A stretch of 59,054 bases of DNA, from NCBI GenBank assembly GCA_013334245.1, contig JAAXXZ010000006.1, positions 1-59,054 on the forward strand, in the 5' to 3' direction. A program made the translations under genes and the position numbers. The notes below the pieces were generated by a model, which was not told where the DNA came from, did not search any database, and saw only the letters and a program-made list of their open reading frames with translations. Below are positions 8,015 to 15,633 of this stretch, one piece after another. Source of the DNA: Candidatus Moraniibacteriota bacterium. GTDB lineage: Bacteria; Patescibacteriota; Minisyncoccia; Moranbacterales; UBA1568. Position 1 is the stretch's first letter. Each line of letters begins with the position of its first letter.

Positions 8015-9622
8015 ATGAAAAACGACATAAAATACCTCGTATATCTGCGGAAATCGACCGACTCGGAGGATCGTCAGATCCAGTCTATCGAGGACCAGAG
8101 AAAGGAGCTGCGGCGTATCGCCGATCAGCTTCATGTCGACATAGTCGGATATTACCAGGAGAACATGTCGGCGAAGCGTCCGGGACGTCCGGAATTCAAC
8201 CGAATGTTGTCCGACATCAGGAAAGGGAAGGCTACTGGTATTCTCTGTTGGAAACTGAACCGACTTGCGAGAAATCCGGTCGACGGAGGTGAAATCATGT
8301 GGCTCGTCCAGGAGGGAATCATACAATCGGTACAAACACCCGGACGGGAATACAAGACTGGGGACAACGTCATCATCATGAGCGTCGAATTGGGTATGGC
8401 GAGTCAGTATGTCCTCGACCTGAGTCGGGACGTAAAAAGAGGCATGCAGTCAAAAGCCGAGAAGGGGTGGCGTCCCGGAAGGGCACCGCTCGGATACCTG
8501 AACGACAAAGGAGGGGAGCAGGGGAACAAAATCATACATGTGGATGAGGAGAAATTTCCACTCGTCCGGAAACTGTGGGACCTCATGCTTTCCGGTGAAT
8601 ACTCGGTTCCCAAGCTGACAGATATCGCAAACGACGACTGGGGACTGAAACGGTCCACCTCCAAGGGTGATAAACGGCTTCATGAGAGCCATATCCACAA
8701 GTTGTTAACTAATCCCTTCTACTACGGTGAGTACACCTGGAACGGAGTTACCCATCAAGGGAAACACCAACCCATGATTTCACAAGACGAGTTCGACCGC
8801 GTGCAATCACTGCTCGGCCTCAAAGCGAAACCTCAGACCAGACACCGCTTCCTTCCATACCGGGGGATCCTTCGTTGCGGGGAATGCGGATGTTATATAA
8901 CAACCGAAAAAAAGACCAAACTAATCAAATCTGAGGGGAAACTTCGTTCCTATATCTATCACCATTGCACCCACAGGAAAGCTGATGCGAATTGCAGACA
9001 AATGCCTGTCAGTCATGAGGAAATAAACTCGCAAATACTTGAAATCTTGAAAAATATATCAATCCCGGAGAGTTTTCTCGCGTTCGCTTTGGACATCCTG
9101 CGACGTGACAATGAAATTCAGACGGAAAACAGGGCGACTATGGAAAAGAACCACCGGAAGACCCTGGCAAGCTGTAATCAGAGGATAGACAACCTGATCA
9201 AGGCATACATCTCACAGGAAAACCAGGATAGGGACCTCATCAGCGATCAGGAGTTCAAGGACCAGAAATCTTCTCTGATTAAGGAAAAGACCACCGTTCA
9301 GACAAGAATCGAGGGTCTCGAACGACAGGCGGAGGAGTGGTTCAACCTGACGGAACAGAGTTTCAGATTCGCGACCCACGCAAGACATGAGTTCGAAACG
9401 GGTGATTTCGAGACGAAAACGCGTATTCTGATGGCTCTCGGTCAGAACTTTGTCCTGAAGGACGGAAAAGTCACTATTCAATTGAAAAAACCATACCAGA
9501 TCATGGAAGAAGGGAGGAAACGGATACAAGCGGAAAACCCAGGGTTAGAACTAGACTCTTTAGCTTTAGATAAAACAAAAACAGCCTCTTTCGAGGCCGT
9601 TTCTGCTACTCTGAGCGGGTAA
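8015..9622 (+). CDS. Large serine recombinase (integrase)
   Basis: 535 residues. The N-terminal resolvase domain begins YLVYLRKSTDSEDRQ, giving the catalytic Ser at about residue 15, with the conserved R-x-G-R-P-E-F and W-K-L-N-R-L-A-R-N segments that shape the active site. A Recombinase domain follows (HKLLTNPFYYGEYTWNG), then a zinc ribbon with ILRCGECGC and a second Cys pair (HHCTHRKADANC), and a coiled-coil stretch at about 370-450, as in phage phiC31-type integrases. These enzymes carry out unidirectional attP x attB recombination through a serine-DNA intermediate. The stop codon at 9620-9622 lies inside the tRNA-Gly gene on the other strand, suggesting that the element integrated at the 3' end of that tRNA. 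Confidence 0.93.
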   Translation: MKNDIKYLVYLRKSTDSEDRQIQSIEDQRKELRRIADQLHVDIVGYYQENMSAKRPGRPEFNRMLSDIRKGKATGILCWKLNRLARNPVDGGEIMWLVQEGIIQSVQTPGREYKTGDNVIIMSVELGMASQYVLDLSRDVKRGMQSKAEKGWRPGRAPLGYLNDKGGEQGNKIIHVDEEKFPLVRKLWDLMLSGEYSVPKLTDIANDDWGLKRSTSKGDKRLHESHIHKLLTNPFYYGEYTWNGVTHQGKHQPMISQDEFDRVQSLLGLKAKPQTRHRFLPYRGILRCGECGCYITTEKKTKLIKSEGKLRSYIYHHCTHRKADANCRQMPVSHEEINSQILEILKNISIPESFLAFALDILRRDNEIQTENRATMEKNHRKTLASCNQRIDNLIKAYISQENQDRDLISDQEFKDQKSSLIKEKTTVQTRIEGLERQAEEWFNLTEQSFRFATHARHEFETGDFETKTRILMALGQNFVLKDGKVTIQLKKPYQIMEEGRKRIQAENPGLELDSLALDKTKTASFEAVSATLSG

Positions 9623-9685
9623 CGGGAGTCGAACCCGTATTTCGTCCTTGGCAAGGACGCGTAATAGCCGCTATACGATACCCGC
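9614..9685 (-). tRNA. tRNA-Gly (anticodon GCC)
   Basis: Folds fully: acceptor GCGGGTA/TACCCGC, anticodon stem CGTCC/GGACG with loop TTGCCAA, T arm ACGGG-TTCGACT-CCCGT. CCA is not encoded. Its 3' end overlaps the stop codon of the serine recombinase gene on the plus strand and is the probable attachment site. It is the last gene of a minus-strand tRNA cluster. Confidence 0.95.
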
Positions 9686-9707
9686 CTTCGCGCTCCGCGC
9701 TTCGGCG

Positions 9708-9788
9708 TGGCAGGCCCGCTTTTCACCGACGCTACGGCTTGGCACATCACTCGAGAGCGATATCGTGACAGGCACGCTTTTCACCGAT
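9708..9788. repeat. Direct repeat and REP-like palindrome in a tRNA spacer
   Basis: CAGGC(C/A)CGCTTTTCACCGA occurs twice about 60 nt apart (ending near 9728 and 9788). Between the copies is an imperfect palindrome CACTCGAGAGCGATATCGTGAC, similar to those near 289-315 and 53832-53867. Confidence 0.45.
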
Positions 9789-9800
9789 CTTCACCGCCTG

Positions 9801-9873
9801 TGGGACTGGCTGGATTCGAACCAGCGACCAAGCGGTTATGAGCCGCCTGCTCTAACCGCTGAGCTACAGTCCC
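9801..9873 (-). tRNA. tRNA with anticodon CAT (Met, or lysidine-modified Ile)
   Basis: Acceptor GGGACTG/CAGTCCC, D arm GCTC..GAGC, anticodon stem GCGG/CCGC with loop CTCATAA, T arm CTGG-TTCGAAT-CCAG. Position 1 pairs with 72, so it is not an initiator tRNA. Elongator Met and Ile2 cannot be told apart with confidence from sequence alone. Confidence 0.93.
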
Positions 9874-9926
9874 GGCCGGAACATGGCTATAAATGGTATT
9901 ATACACCACTTATACACATTTTCCTG

Positions 9927-9998
9927 TGCCTGGGGACAGAATCGAACTGTCGACACGAGGATTTTCAGTCCTCTGCTCTACCACTGAGCTACCCAGGC
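9927..9998 (-). tRNA. tRNA-Phe (anticodon GAA)
   Basis: Acceptor GCCTGGG/CCCAGGC, anticodon loop CTGAAAA between AGGA/TCCT, T loop TTCGATT. No encoded CCA. Confidence 0.95.
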
Positions 9999-10060
9999 GA
10001 AACACAAATATGAGTGTACAAGACTTTTCCTGACCCGTAAATACCCCGGCCGATTGTCTG

Positions 10061-10134
10061 TGGGCAATGGAGGACTTGAACCTCCGACCCCCTCGGTGTA
10101 AACGAGGTGCTCTAACCAACTGAGCTAATTGCCC
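10061..10134 (-). tRNA. tRNA-Val (anticodon TAC)
   Basis: Acceptor GGGCAAT/ATTGCCC, anticodon loop TTTACAC in stem CCTCG/CGAGG, T arm GGAGG-TTCAAGT-CCTCC. It is intact, and its central part is duplicated exactly in the broken copy 109 nt upstream. Confidence 0.95.
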
Positions 10135-10182
10135 ATCAAAACTGGACTCGCCCCGCATCCGCGGGGCGCCCGGCGAATGCCT

Positions 10183-10245
10183 GGGCGAACCCCCGACCCC
10201 CTCGGTGTAAACGAGGTGCTCTAACCCGCTTGAGCTAAGCGTGCC
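10183..10245 (-). pseudogene. Broken tRNA-Val copy (3' acceptor strand lost)
   Basis: Thirty-four nucleotides (10193-10226), covering anticodon arm, variable loop and part of the D arm, are identical to 10084-10117 of the intact tRNA-Val. The 5' strand GGCACGC and a D arm are present, but the T loop reads TTCGCCC without a pairing stem and the complementary GCGTGCC acceptor strand is missing. The 3' part has been replaced by GC-rich palindromic sequence (CCCCGC..GCGGGG at 10151-10166). Probably a decayed tandem duplicate. Confidence 0.75.
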
Positions 10246-10296
10246 TTGATTTCCACACCTCTCAAGTATAGGGCACGGAATCCAAATGGCAAGCAA

Positions 10297-10322
10297 AAGG
10301 AACAGGCCGTCCTGTTCCTTCG
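10297..10322 (-). terminator. Intrinsic terminator after tRNA-Leu
   Basis: On the minus strand AGGAACAGG pairs with CCTGTTCCT across a short loop and is followed by TTTTGCTTG. It would end the rluD-rplS-tRNA-Leu transcript. Confidence 0.6.
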
Positions 10323-10330
10323 TTCCGTTG

Positions 10331-10414
10331 TGCCCAAGAGAGGACTCGAACCTCCAATCCCTTGCGGGAACTAGCACCTCAAGCTAGCGCGTATACCAAT
10401 TCCGCCACCTGGGC
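10331..10414 (-). tRNA. tRNA-Leu (anticodon GAG)
   Basis: A class II tRNA of 84 nt with a long variable arm. Anticodon loop CTTGAGG in stem GCTAG/CTAG, T loop TTCGAGT, acceptor GCCCAGG/CTTGGGC. It starts 12 nt after the rplS stop and may be processed from the same transcript. Confidence 0.93.
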
Positions 10415-10426
10415 AGGTGGGAAGAA

Positions 10427-10921
10427 CTACTTCCCGGACTCCTTACCGCCATCGTCATTCACCTCCTCAACCGAAGTCTCGCTCTCTTCAACCGAGACTT
10501 CTTCCGCTTCTGTCTCGGACGCCTCCAAAGCCAACTCTTCTTCCGGCTTCAGGCCCTTTCCGATCTTCAATCCCACCTCCTTAAGCTTGCGACGAAGCAG
10601 TTTTGCCGACTTCTCACGAACGAAATACAGCTTGGCACGACGCGAACGAGTGCTCTTCAGAACCTCGATCTTCTCGATGTTCGGAGAATATATCGGGACG
10701 ACGATCTCTACGCCTATTCCAAAGGACGTCTTTCGTACGGTAATGGTAGGGGACGAGCTCTGTCCTCCGCGCATGGCGATGACCATGCCCTGGAAAATCT
10801 GTACCCGCTCCTTGCCTCCCTCTACGATTTTTCGATGAATCTTCACAACATCTCCAGCATGAAGCACCGGAACGTCCTTTGTCCTGCGTTCCATGTTGAA
10901 CGCTATGAGGTCTTTGTGCAT
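10427..10921 (-). CDS. rplS: Large-subunit ribosomal protein L19
   Basis: 164 residues from the ATG at 10921 (MHKDLIAFNMERRTKDVPVL). The L19 core covers residues 1 to about 115: GDVVKIHRKIVEGGKERVQI, FQGMVIAMRGG and the basic SRRAKLYFVR segment. L19 sits at the interface of the ribosomal subunits. About 45 extra residues at the C terminus are strongly acidic (EEELALEASETEAEEVSVEE), absent from typical 115-residue L19. Longer upstream starts would add sequence with no L19 similarity. It lies 64 nt after the pseudouridine synthase gene in the same direction. Confidence 0.93.
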   Translation of the reverse strand: MHKDLIAFNMERRTKDVPVLHAGDVVKIHRKIVEGGKERVQIFQGMVIAMRGGQSSSPTITVRKTSFGIGVEIVVPIYSPNIEKIEVLKSTRSRRAKLYFVREKSAKLLRRKLKEVGLKIGKGLKPEEELALEASETEAEEVSVEESETSVEEVNDDGGKESGK

Positions 10922-10985
10922 ACGGTTATTTGCCCTATTCCAAGCGGTTTCCGCCACGGAAAATCGGAATGATAGAAAAAAAGAT

Positions 10986-11993
10986 TCAGTCCTCGCGCTT
11001 GCGATTCGAAGCTTCCCCAGGATAACCCGGATTTTCAGCGGCGTCAATACCTGAAATGAAATCCGCGAAGTCCGCAGGCAACGGCGCCTCATAGACACGA
11101 ATGCCGTCCTTAAAAGGGAACGCTATCCGCGAAGCGTGCAGCAGCTGTCTTCTCGGCATGCCCTCCCGTCTCATGCGTCGACCTCCATAGAGACTATCGC
11201 CGAGTACGGGATGTCCGATGGCCGCAAGGTGGATACGTATCTGATGCGTCCGGCCCGTTTTCGGAAAGATCTCCAAAAGGTCATACTCGGCATATCGATG
11301 CTTCAGCCGATATTCCGTCAGCGCCTCTTTCATCTCGCCATCGAACGACTGCGGATCTTTGACGGCCTGTCTCTGCAGCGTTCCCGTGCGTTGCGCGAGC
11401 GGATAGTCGATTTTTCCTTCCTCATCCGGCACATGCCCAACGACGAGCGCGAGATAGGCCTTCTCCGTTTTCCGCTCGCGAAACGCCTCGCGCATCACAT
11501 CACAAGATTCGTCCGTCTTGGCAAGCACGACGACTCCGCTGGTGTTCCGATCCAAACGATGGACGATACCCGGCCGGATCGGGTCGCCTCCCACCATCGC
11601 CATTTCTGGCCTCGTTGCCGCGATCCAGTTCGCTACGGTATAGGTCCGGTCATTTCCCCCCGGATGCATCTGCACTCCGAACGGCTTGGAAAGGATCAAC
11701 AGGTCGTCGTCCTCGAAGATGATCGGAAGTGAGAGATCGGGATTCGCGAACAAACCTTCCTTCGGAGTCGGAGCGATCCTCGACACCACCACGTCCCCGT
11801 ATCGCAGACGTCGAGTCGGGCTCGTTTCGGTCTTACCGTTCAGCGTGACCAATCCAGCCTCGATTCCGGCGCGGGTATCGCTCCGCGAAAGTCCGTCCAT
11901 CCTCGTATATGCCGCCAAAAAGGCGTCCAGCCGCTTTCCGGATGAGATCTGCTGAACCGTCTTTTCTATCACGAATCCGTCTCGCGTCTCCAT
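10986..11993 (-). CDS. RluD/RluA-family pseudouridine synthase
   Basis: 335 residues. An S4 RNA-binding domain at the N terminus (KRLDAFLAAYTRMDGLSRSD) precedes the catalytic domain with the signature HRLDRNTSG, which carries the catalytic Asp of the RluA family, then PKTGRTHQIRIHLAAIGHPV and GDSLYGG. Such enzymes convert specific uridines of 23S rRNA (E. coli RluD: 1911, 1915, 1917) to pseudouridine. Full length for the family. It precedes rplS, a translation-related neighbour. Which uridines are modified cannot be read from sequence. Confidence 0.92.
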   Translation of the reverse strand: METRDGFVIEKTVQQISSGKRLDAFLAAYTRMDGLSRSDTRAGIEAGLVTLNGKTETSPTRRLRYGDVVVSRIAPTPKEGLFANPDLSLPIIFEDDDLLILSKPFGVQMHPGGNDRTYTVANWIAATRPEMAMVGGDPIRPGIVHRLDRNTSGVVVLAKTDESCDVMREAFRERKTEKAYLALVVGHVPDEEGKIDYPLAQRTGTLQRQAVKDPQSFDGEMKEALTEYRLKHRYAEYDLLEIFPKTGRTHQIRIHLAAIGHPVLGDSLYGGRRMRREGMPRRQLLHASRIAFPFKDGIRVYEAPLPADFADFISGIDAAENPGYPGEASNRKRED

Positions 11994-12054
11994 ATGTGGC
12001 TGTAGATGATTCGTTCAATGATAGGCCATTCTTCACGGAACGGCAAGCATCCCT

Positions 12055-12082
12055 TTGACATTGACCGTGCGAAGACTAGTAT
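12055..12082 (+). promoter_or_regulatory. Promoter for the peroxiredoxin-superoxide dismutase unit
   Basis: TTGACA at 12055-12060 and TAGTAT at 12077-12082 with a 16-nt spacer, directed at the peroxiredoxin ATG 12134. It lies in the divergent gap with the pseudouridine synthase gene. Confidence 0.6.
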
Positions 12083-12133
12083 GAGAACAGGATTCGCATG
12101 GGTGATTCCGCCTAAGAAAATAACCGACCACAT

Positions 12134-12781
12134 ATGGATTGTTGCGAAAATAGGGTTTCATGCGCATCGGGATGCGATTGCGACTGTGCGGATAATCGGA
12201 ACGGGAACCTTTGTTTCTCGATAATTGGTGAGGAGATCTCGGATTTCGAAGGGCAGGTCTTCCATGAAGAGTCGTTCAAGGACGTGCGTCTTTCGGATTA
12301 TCGTGGCAAATGGCTCATCCTTTTCTTTTATCCCGCCGACTTCTCCTTCGTGTGCCCGACGGAACTTGAGGACCTGGCGGAAAATTACACGGCCTTTCAG
12401 GAACTCGGAGCGGAAATACTTTCCGTGAGCACGGACACGGTATACGTCCATAAGGCATGGCATGACCAGTCTGCCGCCGTTCGAAAAGTGACCTATCCCA
12501 TGTTCGCCGACCCGACCGGCGAACTGTCCCGGATATTCGGCACCTATATCGATGACGAGGGCATATCCCTCCGGGGAACGTTCATCGTCGACCCGGACGG
12601 CGTATTGCAGTCGGTAGAAATGAGCTCGAACGCGATCGGCAGGAATTCCGCCGAACTATTACGAAAAATTCGTGCGGCACAATTCGTTCGCGAACACAGC
12701 GGCGAAGTCTGCCCGGCCAAATGGATGAAATCCGGCGATCCGACCCTTACCCCAGGTGTGGACCTCGTCGGCAAGATCTGA
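12134..12781 (+). CDS. AhpC-type 2-Cys peroxiredoxin with Cys-rich N terminus
   Basis: 215 residues. The peroxiredoxin fold has the peroxidatic site FYPADFSFVCPTEL (Cys at about 74) and the resolving site GEVCPAKW (Cys at about 193), as in typical 2-Cys AhpC/Prx1 enzymes that reduce hydrogen peroxide and alkyl hydroperoxides. The first 28 residues are unusual: MDCCENRVSCASGCDCDC and a further Cys at 27, seven cysteines absent from AhpC, which normally begins a few residues before the fold. This may bind metal or a thiol partner. No AhpF-like reductase is in view. Superoxide dismutase follows 37 nt downstream, so the two form an oxidative-stress unit. The ATG at 12134 is the one that includes the Cys-rich leader; no strong Shine-Dalgarno site supports it. 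Confidence 0.93.
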   Translation: MDCCENRVSCASGCDCDCADNRNGNLCFSIIGEEISDFEGQVFHEESFKDVRLSDYRGKWLILFFYPADFSFVCPTELEDLAENYTAFQELGAEILSVSTDTVYVHKAWHDQSAAVRKVTYPMFADPTGELSRIFGTYIDDEGISLRGTFIVDPDGVLQSVEMSSNAIGRNSAELLRKIRAAQFVREHSGEVCPAKWMKSGDPTLTPGVDLVGKI

Positions 12782-12818
12782 TCGTTCCCGTCGGCGGTAC
12801 CATTGTCATCTTAAACAT

Positions 12819-13382
12819 ATGTACGAGAAAAGGGATTATTCGGAACTACTGGGAACACCAGGCTTTTCCGATATGCTTCTGACAGACCATTTCACCCTGT
12901 ACGAAGGATACGTGAAGAACGTCAACTCGCTTCTCGGGAAGCTTGCCGAGACCGGCGCGGAAACCCAGGAAGGCGCCGAGCTCAGGCGCCGATTCGGATG
13001 GGAATGGAACGGAATGAGACTTCATGAACTCTATTTCGGGAATATCCGGAGCGGAGCCGAAAAGCTGCACGAAGGAAAACTCAGAGAGCGCCTCATCACG
13101 GAATACGGCAGCGTCGAGACCTGGGAAAACGACTTCCGGTCCGTGGGTGCCATGCGCGGCATAGGCTGGGTCATTCTCACAGAAGATCCCGAGAACGGAG
13201 GGCTGCTCAATACGTGGGTGAACGAACATGATGCCGGTCATCTCGCCGGAGGGAGACCGGTCCTTGTCATGGACGTCTTCGAACATGCGTACCTTCGGGA
13301 TTACGGCATAAAGAGATCGGAATACATCGATGCGTTCATGCGCTCGATCGATTGGAACGTCGCGGAGAAAAGACTCTCCTGA
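12819..13382 (+). CDS. Iron/manganese superoxide dismutase
   Basis: 187 residues from ATG 12819. The C-terminal motif DVFEHAYLRDYG corresponds to the canonical D-V-W-E-H-A-Y metal-binding motif with Trp replaced by Phe. The other ligands are expected in DHFTLYEGYVKN and RLHELYFGN; the first His is seven residues before the conserved Tyr rather than the usual eight. The segment MRGIGWVILTEDPENGGLLN matches the Gly-rich core. Converts superoxide to peroxide, which the adjacent peroxiredoxin can remove. Metal preference cannot be assigned. A longer upstream start would overlap the peroxiredoxin gene and add no family sequence. Confidence 0.88.
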   Translation: MYEKRDYSELLGTPGFSDMLLTDHFTLYEGYVKNVNSLLGKLAETGAETQEGAELRRRFGWEWNGMRLHELYFGNIRSGAEKLHEGKLRERLITEYGSVETWENDFRSVGAMRGIGWVILTEDPENGGLLNTWVNEHDAGHLAGGRPVLVMDVFEHAYLRDYGIKRSEYIDAFMRSIDWNVAEKRLS

Positions 13383-13411
13383 ACACGTCACGTTATCCGA
13401 TACGGACGAAG

Positions 13412-13436
13412 CCCGGACGTCAGTCCGGGTTTTTTG
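13412..13436 (+). terminator. Intrinsic terminator after superoxide dismutase
   Basis: CCCGGAC (13412-13418) and GTCCGGG form a tight hairpin followed by TTTTTTG. Confidence 0.85.
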
Positions 13437-13448
13437 TTATCCGATATG

Positions 13449-13457
13449 TGATATACT
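13449..13457 (+). promoter_or_regulatory. Extended -10 promoter (TGATATACTGG)
   Basis: TG-A-TATACT followed by GG lies about 20 nt before the pilin-like gene start at 13478, without a good -35. The same element occurs before several other genes of the window. Confidence 0.55.
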
Positions 13458-13477
13458 GGAGAAAATAATAACATCGT

Positions 13478-14401
13478 ATGCGAATCATAAAACGGAAGTA
13501 TACGTGGATGTTTCTTGTCCCGCTTTTTCTTTTCATCTTCCTCCCGAATCCGTCATTCGCAGCAGACGGATTCACCTACACGCCCCTTGAACCGATTCCA
13601 GGATCGGAAGATGCCGCGAAACTACCGGAATACATCACGGCCATCTACAAGTTCGCATTGTGGGCCGTCGGCATCGCCGCCATGTTCATGATAACCATAG
13701 GCGGCGCCATGTATCTCACGAGCGCCGGGAACACGTCGGCACTCGGAAACGCGAAGGGCGTCATCACCGATGCCATCATCGGCCTCGTGCTCGCTCTCGC
13801 GGCCTGGTTTCTGCTCAATCTCATCAATCCTGACATCCTCAGCGGAGACTTGTCGATATTCAGCATCGTCGGAGGCGACACGCCCTCTACCGCAGGCGGC
13901 GGCACCGGAGCCGGCGCGGGAACGACCGCCCTGACGGCTTCCGGCGGCGCCTGTACCGGGGCGAATTCAGGCTGTTGCAAACCCGGAACGAGATGCGCGG
14001 ACTGCCAAGGATGCGTCCGTTTCACGAACTCGTACGCAAATCTTTGCTATACAGGCGCTATAGGCAACACAGGATGCATGTTGAGCTCGACCTTAGCTGG
14101 GAAGCTCAACGCGGCGAACCTTGACAGCGTCAATGCCGAGGTTTCGGAGGCATGGCCGCCCACTGTTATTCATTCCGCCACTTGCCACGCGAACGGCACG
14201 TGCGCTGACGTCAGGTGCAAGAGCGGCTGCGCGAACGCGAGCGTGGCCAGCATCAAAGCGATTTATGACGCGCTGAAAAATGCCGGGCTGAATCCCGTGT
14301 TCGAAAGCTATGCCGCGAATTGTCCAACGTACACCGCGGCAGGAATTACGTGTATTTCACCGTCGACGATGACGGCGCCGTCGTTTCACGTGAATCCGTA
14401 G
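13478..14401 (+). CDS. Pilin-like two-helix membrane protein with Cys-rich, peptidase-like C-terminal domain
   Basis: 307 residues. A signal peptide (about 1-28, ending NPSFA) is followed by two hydrophobic helices (about 56-80 and 97-117: FALWAVGIAAMFMITIGGAM, GLVLALAAWFLLN), the layout of TrbC/VirB2-like pilins annotated in CPR genomes as Mbov_0395-type conjugal transfer proteins. A Gly/Thr-rich linker leads to a domain with about ten cysteines. It includes VSEAWPPTVIHSATCH followed by NGTCADV, reminiscent of the H-x(n)-G-x(3)-D metal site of D-Ala-D-Ala/M15-type peptidases. Pilin similarity is good; the peptidase idea is inference. Exported and membrane-bound; may act in DNA uptake, secretion or wall remodelling. 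Confidence 0.75.
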   Translation: MRIIKRKYTWMFLVPLFLFIFLPNPSFAADGFTYTPLEPIPGSEDAAKLPEYITAIYKFALWAVGIAAMFMITIGGAMYLTSAGNTSALGNAKGVITDAIIGLVLALAAWFLLNLINPDILSGDLSIFSIVGGDTPSTAGGGTGAGAGTTALTASGGACTGANSGCCKPGTRCADCQGCVRFTNSYANLCYTGAIGNTGCMLSSTLAGKLNAANLDSVNAEVSEAWPPTVIHSATCHANGTCADVRCKSGCANASVASIKAIYDALKNAGLNPVFESYAANCPTYTAAGITCISPSTMTAPSFHVNP

Positions 14402-14476
14402 ACCCAGTACGGATCGATCGATGTCGTATCCGCAACCCACTCTCACAGGCACGAAGCGCCCGAACGTATCAGCAAC

Positions 14477-15619
14477 ATGAAACGAAACCTACTTATAATC
14501 GGCTCGCTGTTTGTATTCGCCGCTCTTTTCTACGGCGTGTACATCGTCGTCTTCAAGAATAATCCCAGCAACCCTATCGCGGACGAAAAGAAACGTCTCG
14601 AGTCGAAACAAGAGGAAGCGAAACTGTTTTCTCAGAACGCCTCCGGCGAAACGATATCGACGGTCATCGACTCTCCGACCGTCGGCGCCACGATCGTCGA
14701 CGAAAACCACATCGCCTATTTTTCGGATCGGCAACTGAAGCGGACGTCACTCGGCGGCGGAGGAGAGGAGGTCATGCTGAGCGATCTCCCGGGAGATGTC
14801 TTGGACGCGACATGGTCGCCGGATCGGGAGCGCGTCCTTGCACTATTGGAAACCGAGTCGGGAAAAAAATGGTTTCTGGTTGTCCCTTCCGAGAAAACCG
14901 CTACTCCGCTCAAAGCCGGAATCACTTCGCCAGTGTGGTCGAATCTGTCCGAACGGATCTTCTATTCGTATGCCGATCCGAAATCCGGCACAGCGGAACT
15001 TGATTCCGCGAAACCCGACGGCACGGACTGGAAGCGAGTGGCCACGATGGATGAGCCGAGCGCTTTTCTGTCCACGGTCCCTTCTACCGCGATCATCTCG
15101 TATTGGAACAAGCCTTCGGCATTCGAGGCGACATCTCTCTTTACGGTATCCGCCTCCGGCGGCACCCCGAAGAAGATTTTTTCGGAAAAATTCGGCGCCG
15201 ATTACCTCTGGGCTCCTGACGGAACCAAGGTACTGATCAGCAACACGCTCTCAAAGGGGGGAACGGAGACGCGCCTTGGAATCGCGAACCGGGACGGCGG
15301 AGAATTCAAGACCCTGCAGGCGCCGACGATCACATCGAAGGCGGTATGGTCGAAGGACGCGAAAACGGTCTATTACGCGCTGCCCCTGTCCATTCCGGAC
15401 CATGCCGTTCTTCCGAACGACTACTTCGGAAGGCCTATACATACCCAGGACTCCTTCTGGAAAATGGATGTCGCGACCGGGAAAAGCGACCGGATCATAG
15501 AACCGGACCAGATTGATGGAAACTACGACAGTTTTCGGCCATTTCTTGATTCGAATGAACGATACCTCTACTTCACTGACAGGGTCGACAGGAAACTGCA
15601 TCGGATCCCGCTGAAATGA
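14477..15619 (+). CDS. Membrane-anchored TolB-like beta-propeller protein
   Basis: 380 residues. An N-terminal anchor (LLIIGSLFVFAALFYGVYIV) is followed by a short coiled stretch and repeated segments of the TolB/WD40 type: DVLDATWSPDRERVLAL, PVWSNLSERIFYSY, YLWAPDGTKVLIS, KAVWSKDAKTVYYAL and YDSFRPFLDSNERYLYF, about six blades. Such propellers act as extracytoplasmic scaffolds. Lies 75 nt after the pilin-like gene in the same direction, so the two may work at the envelope together. No catalytic motif seen. Confidence 0.75.
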   Translation: MKRNLLIIGSLFVFAALFYGVYIVVFKNNPSNPIADEKKRLESKQEEAKLFSQNASGETISTVIDSPTVGATIVDENHIAYFSDRQLKRTSLGGGGEEVMLSDLPGDVLDATWSPDRERVLALLETESGKKWFLVVPSEKTATPLKAGITSPVWSNLSERIFYSYADPKSGTAELDSAKPDGTDWKRVATMDEPSAFLSTVPSTAIISYWNKPSAFEATSLFTVSASGGTPKKIFSEKFGADYLWAPDGTKVLISNTLSKGGTETRLGIANRDGGEFKTLQAPTITSKAVWSKDAKTVYYALPLSIPDHAVLPNDYFGRPIHTQDSFWKMDVATGKSDRIIEPDQIDGNYDSFRPFLDSNERYLYFTDRVDRKLHRIPLK

Positions 15620-15633
15620 CCTCCTCATCGGAA

